The notes under the pieces were generated by a model. It saw nothing but the letters and a program-made list of their open reading frames with translations, ran no database searches and was not told the origin of the DNA. Positions 16,926-26,535 of a stretch of 64,000 nt of DNA are shown one piece after another. The stretch's first letter is position 1, and each line of letters begins with the position of its first letter. The position numbers and the translations under genes are program-made. Source of the DNA: Clostridiaceae bacterium AM27-36LB. Its GTDB lineage: Bacteria; Bacillota; Clostridia; Lachnospirales; Lachnospiraceae. Location: assembly GCA_003480725.1 (NCBI GenBank), contig QUJQ01000001.1:62001-126000 (forward strand), in the 5' to 3' direction.

Positions 16926-18029
16926 TTATCTGCCCCAGAATTCTTTGATAAGATCCACACGGGAAGTCATGGCAGTCAGCAGTCCATCCAGAACCGTAAT
17001 AGCAGCCATGCATTCGACAACCACCACTGCGCGGGGCACGATGATAGGATCGTGGCGGCCATGGATAGAGACTTCAATGTCTTCTCCGGATTTGTTGACC
17101 GTGTGCTGCAGAGCGCTGATGGATGGCGTCGGTTTGAAGGCTGCCCGGAAGATAATGTCGCTTCCGTCACTGATGCCGCCCAGGATACCACCGGCATGGT
17201 TGGTTTTCTTGCCGACAGATCCATCTTCCTTCATATAGAAGGCATCGTTGTTCTCACTGCCGCAGCTTCTGGCAGCTAGAAATCCATCACCGATCTCAAA
17301 GCCCTTGACTGCGCCGATGGAACAGATGGATTTTGCCAGATTTGCGCTTAATTTATCAAAGCAGGGATCGCCCACACCTGCAGGGACGCCCTTGACCACA
17401 CATTCCACCACACCGCCGCAGGAATCTTCTTTTGTACGGCAGGCATCCAGATAAGCCATCGCCTGTTCAGCTGCTTCTGCGTCGGGCATATTGACGGCAT
17501 TGCGTTCCATCTCTGAGAGATCAAAGCGGCTCTCGTTGATCTGTACCGGTCCGATGGAGCGGGTATAAGCAGTGACAGTGATTCCAAGCTCCTGTAAAAG
17601 CTTTGCAGCGACTGCACCTGCGGCTACACGGCCAATGGTCTCACGCCCGGAAGAACGTCCACCGCCGGTGTAATCACGAAATCCGTATTTGCAGTCGTAG
17701 GTATAGTCTGCGTGTCCAGGACGATAGTAGGATGCAATCTCACTGTAATCCTTGGAACGCTGGGATGTATTTCGAACCATCAAAGAGATAGGCGTACCAG
17801 TAGTGCGTCCGTTAAAGACACCGGACAGAATCTCAACGGTATCATCCTCCTTACGGGGAGTGGTGAAACGGGACTGTCCCGGTTTTCTGCGGTTTAAGTA
17901 GGCCTGAATATCTTCTTCGGTGAGAGAAAGTCCGGCCGGACAGCCATCGATTACTACGCCGATGCCTTTGCCGTGGGATTCACCCCAGGTCGTGATAGAA
18001 AAAATATTGCCAAAAGTGGAACCTGCCAT
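16926..18029 (-). CDS. aroC: Chorismate synthase
   Basis: AroC (367 residues) converts EPSP to chorismate with reduced FMN. It carries the family signatures GESHGKGIGVVIDGCPAGL near the N-terminus, RPGHADYTYDCKYGFRDYTGGGRSSGRET, and the late SGEDIEVSIHGRHDPIIVPRAVVVVECM. The start at MAGSTFGNIF has an AGGAG upstream and matches the family; the open frame extends 66 bases further without support. It is alone in its transcript and divergent from tgt. Confidence 0.97.
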   Translation of the reverse strand: MAGSTFGNIFSITTWGESHGKGIGVVIDGCPAGLSLTEEDIQAYLNRRKPGQSRFTTPRKEDDTVEILSGVFNGRTTGTPISLMVRNTSQRSKDYSEIASYYRPGHADYTYDCKYGFRDYTGGGRSSGRETIGRVAAGAVAAKLLQELGITVTAYTRSIGPVQINESRFDLSEMERNAVNMPDAEAAEQAMAYLDACRTKEDSCGGVVECVVKGVPAGVGDPCFDKLSANLAKSICSIGAVKGFEIGDGFLAARSCGSENNDAFYMKEDGSVGKKTNHAGGILGGISDGSDIIFRAAFKPTPSISALQHTVNKSGEDIEVSIHGRHDPIIVPRAVVVVECMAAITVLDGLLTAMTSRVDLIKEFWGR

Positions 18030-18055
18030 AGGTAAAATACTCCTGTTCTGTATAT

Positions 18056-18102
18056 TTGGATTGACTAAATCCAAGTATATAGAATATACTTTCATCTGTA
18101 AA
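18056..18102. promoter_or_regulatory. Overlapping face-to-face promoters of aroC and tgt with two palindromes
   Basis: Plus strand: TTGACT (18061-18066), 18 bases, TATACT (18085-18090) for tgt. Minus strand: TTTACA (18102-18097), 17 bases, TATACT (18079-18074) for aroC. Each -10 lies in the other's spacer, inside the palindrome AGTATAT-AGA-ATATACT. A second inverted repeat TTGGATT-N5-AATCCAA (18056-18074) covers the tgt -35. The two promoters cannot be occupied together. Confidence 0.6.
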
Positions 18103-18125
18103 GACTAAATGGAGGATGAGGAACT

Positions 18126-19256
18126 TTGTATAAATTACTGAAAAAAGATGGAGATGCCAAACGAGGGGAATTTCATACCGTACATGGAGTGATCCAGACA
18201 CCGGTATTCATGAATGTGGGAACGGCAGCAGCAATTAAGGGTGCAGTGTCTACGGAGGATCTGGAAGAGATCGGAACCCAGGTGGAACTGTCCAATACCT
18301 ATCATCTGCATGTAAGACCTGGTGATGAAGTCGTTAAAAAGATGGGAGGACTTCACAAATTCATGTCATGGAACAAACCAATTCTGACCGATTCCGGTGG
18401 ATTTCAGGTATTTTCCCTGGCAGGGCTTCGTAAGATCAAGGAAGAAGGAGTATGTTTCAACTCACATATCGATGGAAGAAAGATTTTCATGGGTCCGGAA
18501 GAGAGTATGCAGATCCAGTCTAATCTGGCTTCTACCATTGCCATGGCATTTGATGAGTGTCCGCCAAGCCTTGCAGACAGAAAATATGTGCAGGATTCGG
18601 TGGACCGTACCGTTCGCTGGCTGAAGCGTTGTAAGACAGAGATGGATCGGCTGAACAGTCTGGAAGACACCATCAATAAGAACCAGCTGCTGTTTGGAAT
18701 CAATCAGGGTGCAATCTTCGAGGATATCCGCATCGAGCATGCAAAGCAGATTACAGAGCTGGATCTGCCTGGATATGCCATCGGCGGACTGGCAGTGGGT
18801 GAGAGCCATGAAGAGATGTACCGGATCATTGAAGCGGTGATACCGTATCTGCCGGTAGAAAAACCGACATACCTTATGGGTGTGGGAACACCTGCAAACA
18901 TTCTGGAAGCAGTGGAACGAGGTGTGGATTTCTTTGACTGTGTATATCCAAGCCGTAACGGACGTCATGGACATGTCTATACCAATCATGGGAAGCTGAA
19001 TCTGTTTAATGCCAAATACGAGCTGGACGAGGATCCTATCGAGGAAGGCTGTCAGTGCCCGGCCTGCCGTCGTTACAGCAGAGCATATATCCGCCATCTT
19101 CTGAAGGCAAAAGAGATGCTTGGCATGCGCCTGTGTGTGCTTCATAATCTGTATTTTTACAATCATATGATGGAGGAGATCCGTGAGGCCATCGAGCAGG
19201 GAAGATATCAGGAATATAAGAAGCAGAAACTTGACGGAATGCAAAATATTGTGTAG
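18126..19256 (+). CDS. tgt: tRNA-guanine(34) transglycosylase
   Basis: Tgt (376 residues) exchanges G34 of tRNA-Asp/Asn/His/Tyr for the queuosine precursor. Visible are the catalytic region TDSGGFQVFSL (first Asp) and MAFDECPP, GGLAVGESHEEMYRI, the second aspartate in FFDCVYPSRNGRHG and the zinc site CQCPACRRYSRAY...H. The start codon is TTG after GGAGGATGAGGAA; no better ATG exists. It is followed by yajC, the usual tgt-yajC order. Confidence 0.96.
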   Translation: MYKLLKKDGDAKRGEFHTVHGVIQTPVFMNVGTAAAIKGAVSTEDLEEIGTQVELSNTYHLHVRPGDEVVKKMGGLHKFMSWNKPILTDSGGFQVFSLAGLRKIKEEGVCFNSHIDGRKIFMGPEESMQIQSNLASTIAMAFDECPPSLADRKYVQDSVDRTVRWLKRCKTEMDRLNSLEDTINKNQLLFGINQGAIFEDIRIEHAKQITELDLPGYAIGGLAVGESHEEMYRIIEAVIPYLPVEKPTYLMGVGTPANILEAVERGVDFFDCVYPSRNGRHGHVYTNHGKLNLFNAKYELDEDPIEEGCQCPACRRYSRAYIRHLLKAKEMLGMRLCVLHNLYFYNHMMEEIREAIEQGRYQEYKKQKLDGMQNIV

Positions 19257-19293
19257 AATAGACGATAGGTTATTTTTCTAGGAGGAAACAGAT

Positions 19294-19587
19294 ATGTTAT
19301 TAACCGCAACAGGTTCTGCGCAGACAACGGTAATGCTCATTTGGATCGTAGCATTGTTCGCAATCATGTATTTTATGATGTGGAGACCGCAGAAAAAAGA
19401 GCAGAAGAGAGTAGCTGCCATGCTTTCAGCAATGGAGGTTGGCGATGTGGTTGTTACCACGAGTGGATTTTATGGTGTGCTCATTGACATTACTGATGAT
19501 GATGTGATCGTAGAGTTCGGAAGCAACCGCAACTGCCGTATTCCAATGAAGAAGTCGGCTATCCAGGAAGTGGAAAAACAAGACTAA
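19294..19587 (+). CDS. yajC: Preprotein translocase subunit YajC
   Basis: The 97-residue protein has a single N-terminal membrane helix (MLIWIVALFAIMYFMMWRPQ) followed by KKEQKRVAAMLSAMEVGDVVVTTSGFYGVL, the conserved YajC cytoplasmic domain. It associates with SecDF and the Sec translocon. It lies 37 bases after tgt with an AGGAGG start and a terminator behind it. Confidence 0.95.
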   Translation: MLLTATGSAQTTVMLIWIVALFAIMYFMMWRPQKKEQKRVAAMLSAMEVGDVVVTTSGFYGVLIDITDDDVIVEFGSNRNCRIPMKKSAIQEVEKQD

Positions 19588-19599
19588 GGCAAAGATGCC

Positions 19600-19632
19600 A
19601 AAAGGGGCGGGAGACTACTTCCGCCCCTTTTC
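19600..19632 (+). terminator. Terminator after yajC
   Basis: Stem AAAAGGGGCGG / CCGCCCCTTTT with a 10-base loop, ending in TTTT. Confidence 0.92.
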
Positions 19633-19671
19633 TGCAAACTGTCAAGGCCCGTGCAAAAGAGGAGACATGAG

Positions 19672-20754
19672 ATGAATTATAAGATTGGAGTGATTTCTGG
19701 TGATGGAATTGGCCCGGAGATCGTAAGAGAAGCCCGCAAGGTATTGGACGCGGTGTGTAAAAAATACGGACATGAGTTCGACTATACTGATCTTCTCCTG
19801 GGAGGAGCATCCATTGATGTACATGGTGTGCCGCTGACCGAAGAGACTATAGAACAGGCAAAGAAATGTGATGCAGTTCTGATGGGTTCCATTGGTGGTG
19901 ATGCAAAGACTTCTCCATGGTATCAGCTGGAGCCGTCCAGACGTCCGGAGGCAGGACTGCTGGGAATCAGAAAAGCTTTGAACCTGTTTGCAAATCTGAG
20001 ACCGGCTTATCTCTATGATGAGCTTCGCAGTGCATGCCCGCTTCGTGAGGATATCAGTGCAGCCGGATTTGATATGCTGATCATGAGAGAGCTGACCGGA
20101 GGACTGTACTTCGGTGCAAGAAAGACAGAAGAAGTAGACGGAGTAAGAACTGCTACCGATACGCTTACATATAATGAAAATGAGATTCGCCGGATCGCAA
20201 AGAGAGCTTTTGATATCGCAATGAAGAGAAATAAAAAGGTCTGCAGCGTAGATAAGGCGAATGTACTGGATTCTTCCAGACTGTGGAGACAGGTCGTGGA
20301 AGAAGTGGCGAAGGATTACCCGGAGGTAACACTTTCCCATATGTATGTTGACAACTGTGCAATGCAGCTGGTGATGAATCCGGCACAGTTTGATGTGATC
20401 CTGACTGAGAACATGTTTGGTGATATTTTATCAGATGAAGCTTCTATGGTGACCGGATCCATCGGAATGTTGTCAAGTGCAAGTCTTAATGAGACAAAAT
20501 TCGGTCTCTATGAGCCGAGCCACGGATCAGCACCGGATATTGCCGGACAGAATAAGGCTAATCCGATCGCAACCATCCTTTCCGCAGCGATGATGCTTCG
20601 TTACTCGCTGGATCTGGATGCGGAGGCAGATGTTGTGGAGGCGGCTGTCCGTCAGGTTCTGAAAGAGGGATATCGCACCGGCGATATTATGGCAGAAGGC
20701 TGTAGCCAGGTAGGAACCGTAGAGATGGGTACTCTGATCGCAGAGAGAGTATAA
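19672..20754 (+). CDS. leuB: 3-isopropylmalate dehydrogenase
   Basis: LeuB (360 residues) oxidises and decarboxylates 3-isopropylmalate in leucine synthesis with NAD+. It has [45 protein letters not shown], the [25 protein letters not shown] metal/NAD region and [21 protein letters not shown]. The start at 19672 follows agaggag; an upstream in-frame ATG is unsupported. leuA and leuCD are not in the window. The short leader leaves no room for a T-box. Confidence 0.95.
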   Translation: MNYKIGVISGDGIGPEIVREARKVLDAVCKKYGHEFDYTDLLLGGASIDVHGVPLTEETIEQAKKCDAVLMGSIGGDAKTSPWYQLEPSRRPEAGLLGIRKALNLFANLRPAYLYDELRSACPLREDISAAGFDMLIMRELTGGLYFGARKTEEVDGVRTATDTLTYNENEIRRIAKRAFDIAMKRNKKVCSVDKANVLDSSRLWRQVVEEVAKDYPEVTLSHMYVDNCAMQLVMNPAQFDVILTENMFGDILSDEASMVTGSIGMLSSASLNETKFGLYEPSHGSAPDIAGQNKANPIATILSAAMMLRYSLDLDAEADVVEAAVRQVLKEGYRTGDIMAEGCSQVGTVEMGTLIAERV

Positions 20755-20842
20755 GAAGACAAATATCTGTTCAGAACCATATTCGCAAACATGAGGCTTT
20801 GAACAGCAAACACACATTTTATATACAACAGGAGGAATTATC

Positions 20843-22510
20843 ATGAGAAGTGATGCAGTAAAGAAAGGCATGCAGCAGGCACCGCACCGGTCTCTGTTCA
20901 ATGCACTGGGACTGACAGAAGAAGAGATGAACAGACCGCTGGTCGGAATTGTCAGCTCTTACAATGAGATCGTACCGGGACATATGAACCTGGACAAGAT
21001 CGTGCAGGCAGTAAAGATGGGAGTTGCAATGGCAGGAGGAACACCGATCATGTTCCCGGCTATCGCCGTATGTGATGGTATCGCTATGGGACATACCGGT
21101 ATGAAATATTCTCTGGTGACCCGTGATCTGATCGCAGATTCTACAGAGGCTATGGCAATGGCTCACCAGTTCGATGCACTGGTTATGGTGCCGAACTGTG
21201 ATAAGAATGTACCAGGACTTCTGATGGCAGCAGCCAGAGTCAATGTACCGACCGTATTTGTAAGCGGCGGCCCGATGCTTGCAGGACATGTAAAAGGACA
21301 GAAGAGAAGCCTTTCCAGTATGTTCGAGGCAGTTGGTTCCTACGCAGCAGGAACTATGACAGAAGAGGATGTCAAAGAGTTTGAAGCAAAAGTCTGCCCG
21401 ACCTGCGGATCCTGTTCAGGTATGTACACGGCCAACAGTATGAACTGTCTGACAGAGGTTCTTGGTATGGGACTTCAGGGTAATGGAACCATTCCGGCAG
21501 TATATTCCGAGCGTATCAAGCTGGCGAAGAAAGCTGGTATGCAGGTAATGGAGATGCTTCGGAGAGATATCCGCCCAAGAGATATTATGACAAAAGAGGC
21601 ATTCCTGAACGCCTTGACTGTAGATATGGCACTGGGATGTTCCACCAACAGTATGCTGCATCTTCCGGCAATCGCTCATGAGGCAGGCGTAGAGCTTGAT
21701 ATGGAACTGGCCAATGAGATCAGTGCCAAAACTCCGAATCTGTGTCATCTGGCACCGGCAGGTCCGACTTACATAGAAGATCTGAATGAGGCAGGCGGTG
21801 TCTATGCCGTTATGAATGAACTGAACAAGAAGCATCTGCTGAACCTGGATTGTATGACTGTGACAGGTAAGACAGTTGGTGAAAATATTGAGAAATGCTA
21901 TAACAAGAATCCGGAGGTTATCCGTCCGATAGAGAATCCGTACAGCCAGACTGGAGGACTTGCAATCCTGAAAGGAAATCTGGCACCGGATACCGGCGTT
22001 GTAAAACGTTCTGCAGTTGCTCCTGAGATGCTGGTACATGAAGGTCCTGCAAGAGTCTTTGATTGTGAGGAAGATGCGATCGCAGCCATCAAAGGCGGCA
22101 AGATCGTTGCAGGAGATGTTGTTGTGATCCGTTATGAGGGACCAAAAGGCGGTCCGGGCATGAGAGAGATGCTGAACCCGACTTCCGCAATCGCAGGAAT
22201 GGGACTGGGTTCTTCCGTTGCACTGATCACAGACGGACGTTTCAGTGGAGCAAGCCGTGGAGCTTCCATCGGTCATGTATCACCGGAGGCAGCAGTCGGC
22301 GGTCCGATCGCACTGGTAGAAGAGGGCGATATCATCAAGATCAATATTCCGGAAAATTCGCTGAACGTAGATATTTCTGATGAAGAGATGGCAGCAAGAC
22401 GTGCAAAATGGCAGCCAAGACAGCCAAAAGTGACCACAGGCTATCTGGCTCGTTACGCACATCTGGTAACATCCGGAAATCGTGGAGCAATTCTTGAGAT
22501 TCAGGACTAG
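20843..22510 (+). CDS. ilvD: Dihydroxy-acid dehydratase
   Basis: IlvD (555 residues) dehydrates dihydroxy-isovalerate/-methylvalerate for branched-chain amino acids. Fe-S cluster cysteines occur in [29 protein letters not shown], and an early cysteine in [13 protein letters not shown]; the C-terminal [31 protein letters not shown] is the family signature. The 88-base leader contains the arms CTGTTCA (20768) and TGAACAG (20801), possibly a hairpin. ilvB begins 12 bases downstream. Confidence 0.97.
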   Translation: MRSDAVKKGMQQAPHRSLFNALGLTEEEMNRPLVGIVSSYNEIVPGHMNLDKIVQAVKMGVAMAGGTPIMFPAIAVCDGIAMGHTGMKYSLVTRDLIADSTEAMAMAHQFDALVMVPNCDKNVPGLLMAAARVNVPTVFVSGGPMLAGHVKGQKRSLSSMFEAVGSYAAGTMTEEDVKEFEAKVCPTCGSCSGMYTANSMNCLTEVLGMGLQGNGTIPAVYSERIKLAKKAGMQVMEMLRRDIRPRDIMTKEAFLNALTVDMALGCSTNSMLHLPAIAHEAGVELDMELANEISAKTPNLCHLAPAGPTYIEDLNEAGGVYAVMNELNKKHLLNLDCMTVTGKTVGENIEKCYNKNPEVIRPIENPYSQTGGLAILKGNLAPDTGVVKRSAVAPEMLVHEGPARVFDCEEDAIAAIKGGKIVAGDVVVIRYEGPKGGPGMREMLNPTSAIAGMGLGSSVALITDGRFSGASRGASIGHVSPEAAVGGPIALVEEGDIIKINIPENSLNVDISDEEMAARRAKWQPRQPKVTTGYLARYAHLVTSGNRGAILEIQD

Positions 22511-22522
22511 GGGGAGAAAGTT

Positions 22523-24208
22523 ATGGTATTGACTGGAGCGGAAATTGTAGTTGCCTGCTTGAAAGAGCAGGGTGTGGACACGGTGTTCGGATATCCGGGC
22601 GGCGCGATCCTGAACATATATGATGCATTATATAAACATGCGGATGAGATCAGACATATTCTGACTTCTCATGAGCAGGGGGCTTCTCATGCGGCAGACG
22701 GTTATGCAAGAGCAACCGGTAAAGTGGGCGTATGTATCGCAACCTCCGGTCCTGGTGCCACCAATCTGGTGACCGGTATTGCAACTGCTTATATGGATTC
22801 CATTCCACTGGTTGCAATCACCTGTAACGTAGGTACCAGCCTGCTTGGAAAAGACAGTTTCCAGGAGATCGACATTGCCGGTGTGGTTATGCCGATCACC
22901 AAGTACAGTTTTATTGTTAAAGACGTCAGAGATCTGGCAAAAGTGATCCGCCGTGCATTCAGCATTGCAAAGAGCGGACGCCCGGGCCCGGTTCTGGTGG
23001 ATATTACCAAGGATGCGACTGCGAATACTACCGAATATATTCAGCAGGTGCCGGATGTGATCCTTCCGGATACTGCAGCGATCACAGACGAAGATCTGAA
23101 TACAGCTGCAGAGCTGATCAAAGAAGCAAAGAGACCGATGATCTTTGTGGGCGGTGGTGCGATCGCAGCAGATGCCAGTGAAGAATTACTGGAGTTTGCA
23201 GAGAAGATCAATGCGCCGGTATGTGACACTTTGATGGGTAAAGGAGCATTTTCCGGAGAACATCCGCTGTATGCAGGTATGCTGGGTATGCATGGAACCA
23301 AATATGCAAACTTTGGTGTAACTCACTGCGATCTTCTGATTGCGATAGGTACCCGTTTCAGTGATCGTGTATTTGGTAATGCGGCAAAATTTGCACAGAA
23401 TGCCAAGGTGCTGCAGATCGATGTAGATCCGGCAGAGATTGACAAGAATATCAGAACCACAGCCAGTGTGATCGGCGATGTGAAGGAAGTACTGAAGCGC
23501 CTCAATCCGATGATCGGTCAGTATGACCACAAAGAGTGGGTAGAGCATATTGAAGAACTGAAGCTGAAATTCCCGCTGAAATACAATCTGGATGGCCTGA
23601 CAGGACCGTATGTGGTAGAAGAGATCTACCGTGTGACCAAAGGTGATGCGATCATCACCACTGAGGTTGGCCAGCATCAGATGTGGGCAGCACAGTATTA
23701 TAAATACAGCAAGCCGCGTCAGCTTCTGACTTCTGGTGGACTGGGAACGATGGGATACGGCCTTGGCGCAGCTTTGGGAGCAAAGACTGCAAGACCGGAT
23801 AAAACGGTCATCAATATTGCAGGTGATGGCTGTTTCCGTATGAATATGAATGAACTTGCAACGGCATCCCGTTACAATATCCCAGTCATTGAGGTTGTCA
23901 TCAACAATCATGTACTGGGAATGGTACGTCAGTGGCAGACCCTGTTCTACGGCGGAAGATATTCTGCAACCGTATTGAATGATAAAGTGGATTTTGTAAA
24001 AGTAGCTGAAGCACTCGGCTGCAAAGGAATCCGCGTAACGAAAAAAGAAGAAGTCGGACCGGCACTGGAAGAAGCAATCGCATATGGTGGACCGGTACTT
24101 CTGGATTGCCAGATCGACTGTGATGACAAAGTATTCCCTATGGTACCTGCGGGGGCAGCTATCGAGGATGCGTTTGATGAGGATGATCTGAAGAAAAAAG
24201 AGATGTAA
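22523..24208 (+). CDS. ilvB: Acetolactate synthase large subunit
   Basis: The 561-residue ThDP enzyme condenses pyruvate to acetolactate. It has the conserved N-terminal FGYPGGAILNIYDAL, the ThDP-activating glutamate in SHEQGASHAADGYARATG, central FAD-type domain (PMIFVGGGAIAA) and the ThDP motif IAGDGCFRMNMNELATASRYNIPVI. Length and motifs fit biosynthetic AHAS (IlvB) rather than FAD-independent AlsS. The regulatory small subunit gene ilvN is not next to it. Confidence 0.93.
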   Translation: MVLTGAEIVVACLKEQGVDTVFGYPGGAILNIYDALYKHADEIRHILTSHEQGASHAADGYARATGKVGVCIATSGPGATNLVTGIATAYMDSIPLVAITCNVGTSLLGKDSFQEIDIAGVVMPITKYSFIVKDVRDLAKVIRRAFSIAKSGRPGPVLVDITKDATANTTEYIQQVPDVILPDTAAITDEDLNTAAELIKEAKRPMIFVGGGAIAADASEELLEFAEKINAPVCDTLMGKGAFSGEHPLYAGMLGMHGTKYANFGVTHCDLLIAIGTRFSDRVFGNAAKFAQNAKVLQIDVDPAEIDKNIRTTASVIGDVKEVLKRLNPMIGQYDHKEWVEHIEELKLKFPLKYNLDGLTGPYVVEEIYRVTKGDAIITTEVGQHQMWAAQYYKYSKPRQLLTSGGLGTMGYGLGAALGAKTARPDKTVINIAGDGCFRMNMNELATASRYNIPVIEVVINNHVLGMVRQWQTLFYGGRYSATVLNDKVDFVKVAEALGCKGIRVTKKEEVGPALEEAIAYGGPVLLDCQIDCDDKVFPMVPAGAAIEDAFDEDDLKKKEM

Positions 24209-24287
24209 CAGAGGGGGGAGGGTGCTTGTATAAAGTGCCTTTCCCTTGTTGTCTACATAGACAAGATGAGTAGAGGAGTGTATGAAA

Positions 24288-25370
24288 ATGAGCAGAGTTT
24301 ACAATTTTTCTGCAGGACCGGCTGTGCTGCCGGAAGAAGTCCTGCAAGAAGTGGCAGCAGAGATGATGGACTATAACGGTACCGGAATGTCCGTTATGGA
24401 GATGAGTCATCGATCCAAAGCCTTTGAAGAGATTCTTGAGACAGCGGAGAAAGATTTCCGTGAGCTTCTGAAGATTCCGGATAATTACAAGGTACTGTTT
24501 CTGTCAGGTGGAGCTCATCATCAGTTCGCAGCAGTTCCTATGAACCTGATGAAAAACGGAGTGGCAGATTATATCGTGACCGGTCAGTGGGCAAAAAAAG
24601 CTTATGCTGAGGCACAGAAATATGGAACTGCCAACAAGATTGCATCCAGTGAGGATCAGACATTCTCCTACATTCCTGATTGTTCAGATCTGCCTATCAG
24701 TGAAAATGCAGACTATGTATATATTTGTGAAAATAATACCATCTATGGAACCAAATTTAAGACCCTTCCGAACACCAAAGGAAAAGAGCTGGTAGCAGAT
24801 GTGTCTTCCTGCTTCCTGTCTGAGCCCATGGATGTGACCAAATATGGTATGTTCTATGGCGGTGTTCAGAAGAACATCGGACCTGCAGGTATGGTGATCG
24901 CCGTGATCCGTGAGGATCTGATCCGTGATGATGTACTTCCGGGAACCCCTACTATTATGAAATACAAGACCCAGGCAGATGCCGGCTCTTTATACAATAC
25001 ACCCAACTGTTTCTGCATCTATGTATGTGGTAAAGTGTTCAAATGGCTGAAGAAGATGGGCGGTCTTGAGGTCATGAAGCAGCGCAACGAAGAAAAAGCA
25101 GCTCTTCTCTATGATTATCTGGATTCCAGCAGCATGTTCCGAGGAACTGTCCGCAAGGAAGACCGTTCTTTGATGAACGTGCCATTTGTGACCGGAGATA
25201 AGGATCTGGATGCAAAATTTGTAAAAGAAGCAACAGCAGCAGGTCTTGTGAATCTGAAAGGACACAGAACCGTAGGCGGTATGCGTGCCAGCATTTACAA
25301 TGCAATGCCGAAGGAAGGTGTGGAAGCCCTGGTGGCATTTATGAAGAAATTTGAAGAGGAGAACAAATAA
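24288..25370 (+). CDS. serC: Phosphoserine aminotransferase
   Basis: SerC (360 residues) makes 3-phosphoserine from 3-phosphohydroxypyruvate and glutamate. It begins MSRVYNFSAGPAVLPEEVL, has HRSKAFEEI, LFLSGGAHHQFAAVPMNL, ENNTIYGT, DVSSCFLSEP and the PLP lysine in YGGVQKNIGPAGM, and ends with RTVGGMRASIYNAMP. GAGGAG is 9 bases before 24288 but 3 before the ATG at 24282, so 24288 is preferred. serA follows at once, forming a serine operon. Confidence 0.96.
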   Translation: MSRVYNFSAGPAVLPEEVLQEVAAEMMDYNGTGMSVMEMSHRSKAFEEILETAEKDFRELLKIPDNYKVLFLSGGAHHQFAAVPMNLMKNGVADYIVTGQWAKKAYAEAQKYGTANKIASSEDQTFSYIPDCSDLPISENADYVYICENNTIYGTKFKTLPNTKGKELVADVSSCFLSEPMDVTKYGMFYGGVQKNIGPAGMVIAVIREDLIRDDVLPGTPTIMKYKTQADAGSLYNTPNCFCIYVCGKVFKWLKKMGGLEVMKQRNEEKAALLYDYLDSSSMFRGTVRKEDRSLMNVPFVTGDKDLDAKFVKEATAAGLVNLKGHRTVGGMRASIYNAMPKEGVEALVAFMKKFEEENK

Positions 25371-25371
25371 A

Positions 25372-26535
25372 ATGTATCAGTATCATTGCCTGAATAATAT
25401 TGCAGAGGTAGGACTTAAAAAATTTGACGGGAATTATGCACAGACAGACAAGATGGAGGATGCAGACGCAATCCTTGTAAGAAGTGCGGTGATGCATGAT
25501 ATGGAATTCTCCGATAAGCTCTGCGTGATCGGAAGAGCAGGAGCAGGCGTCAATAACATTCCTCTTGGAAAATGCTCTGAGCAGGGAATCGCTGTATTTA
25601 ATACACCGGGAGCCAATGCGAATGGTGTAAAAGAGCTGGTGATCGCAGGTATGCTGCTGGCAGCCAGAGATATCGTAGGAGGTATGTACTGGGTACGGTC
25701 CGAGAGACAGAACGAAGATCTGGAGAAAATGGCTGAGAAAGAGAAGAAGCGGTTTGCAGGAACGGAGCTTCTTGGCAAAAAGCTGGGTGTGATCGGTCTG
25801 GGAGCAATCGGTATTCTGGTGGCAAACGCAGCAGCAGCTCTTGGTATGGAAGTGTATGGATATGATCCGTATATTTCTGTAGAGGCCGCATGGAAGCTTT
25901 CCAGAGATGTGAAGCACATTACCGATGTAAATGATATTTACAAAGAGTGTGATTATATTACCATCCATGTGCCGCTGATGGACAGCACCAAGGGTATGAT
26001 CGGAGCAGATGCAATCGCACAGATGAAGCCATCCGTAGTTGTCCTGAACCTGGCAAGAGGTCCGCTGGTAGACCAGAAAGCCATTGTTGAAGCACTGAAG
26101 ACCAATCGGATTCGTAAATATGTAACAGATTTCCCGAACTCCGATGTGGCATCTCAGAAAAATGCCATCGTGATCCCGCATCTGGGTGCATCTACCGAGG
26201 AATCTGAGGATAACTGTGCAGTGATGGCAGTGAAAGAGGTAAGAGATTATCTGGAAAATGGTAATATCCATAACTCTGTAAACTATCCGAACTGCGATAT
26301 GGGTGTATGCACTTCTGCTATGCGTGTGGCGATCATCCATCGAAATATTCCGAATATGCTGGCAAAATTTACTTCTGCATTTGGTGAGCTTGGTATCAAC
26401 ATTGAGCGTCTGACCAACGTGACCAGAGGTGAATACGGCTATGTAATGGTTGACTTAAGCCATATGGCTGATGATGCAGAGATTGAGAAGCTTCGTGCGA
26501 TTGAAGGAGTTCTGAAAGTACGGGTGATGAAATAA
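25372..26535 (+). CDS. serA: D-3-phosphoglycerate dehydrogenase with ACT domain
   Basis: SerA (387 residues) starts serine synthesis from 3-phosphoglycerate. It has a D-2-hydroxyacid dehydrogenase core (GKKLGVIGLGAIGILVANAAAALG; LNLARGPLVDQ; DFPNSD; VIPHLGASTEESEDNCA) and a C-terminal ACT domain from about residue 315 (RNIPNMLAKFTSAFGELGINIERL) that usually binds serine for feedback control. It is short-form, without the intervening ASB domain. Its TAA overlaps the next ATG (TAATG). Confidence 0.95.
   Translation: MYQYHCLNNIAEVGLKKFDGNYAQTDKMEDADAILVRSAVMHDMEFSDKLCVIGRAGAGVNNIPLGKCSEQGIAVFNTPGANANGVKELVIAGMLLAARDIVGGMYWVRSERQNEDLEKMAEKEKKRFAGTELLGKKLGVIGLGAIGILVANAAAALGMEVYGYDPYISVEAAWKLSRDVKHITDVNDIYKECDYITIHVPLMDSTKGMIGADAIAQMKPSVVVLNLARGPLVDQKAIVEALKTNRIRKYVTDFPNSDVASQKNAIVIPHLGASTEESEDNCAVMAVKEVRDYLENGNIHNSVNYPNCDMGVCTSAMRVAIIHRNIPNMLAKFTSAFGELGINIERLTNVTRGEYGYVMVDLSHMADDAEIEKLRAIEGVLKVRVMK

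Noticed and set aside
19588..19671. T-box or leader peptide before leuB
   Set aside because: The gap is only 84 bases and already holds the yajC terminator; no T-box core sequence was seen.
25339..26340. Minus-strand open frame opposite serA
   Set aside because: Same shadow pattern; serA motifs are intact on the plus strand.
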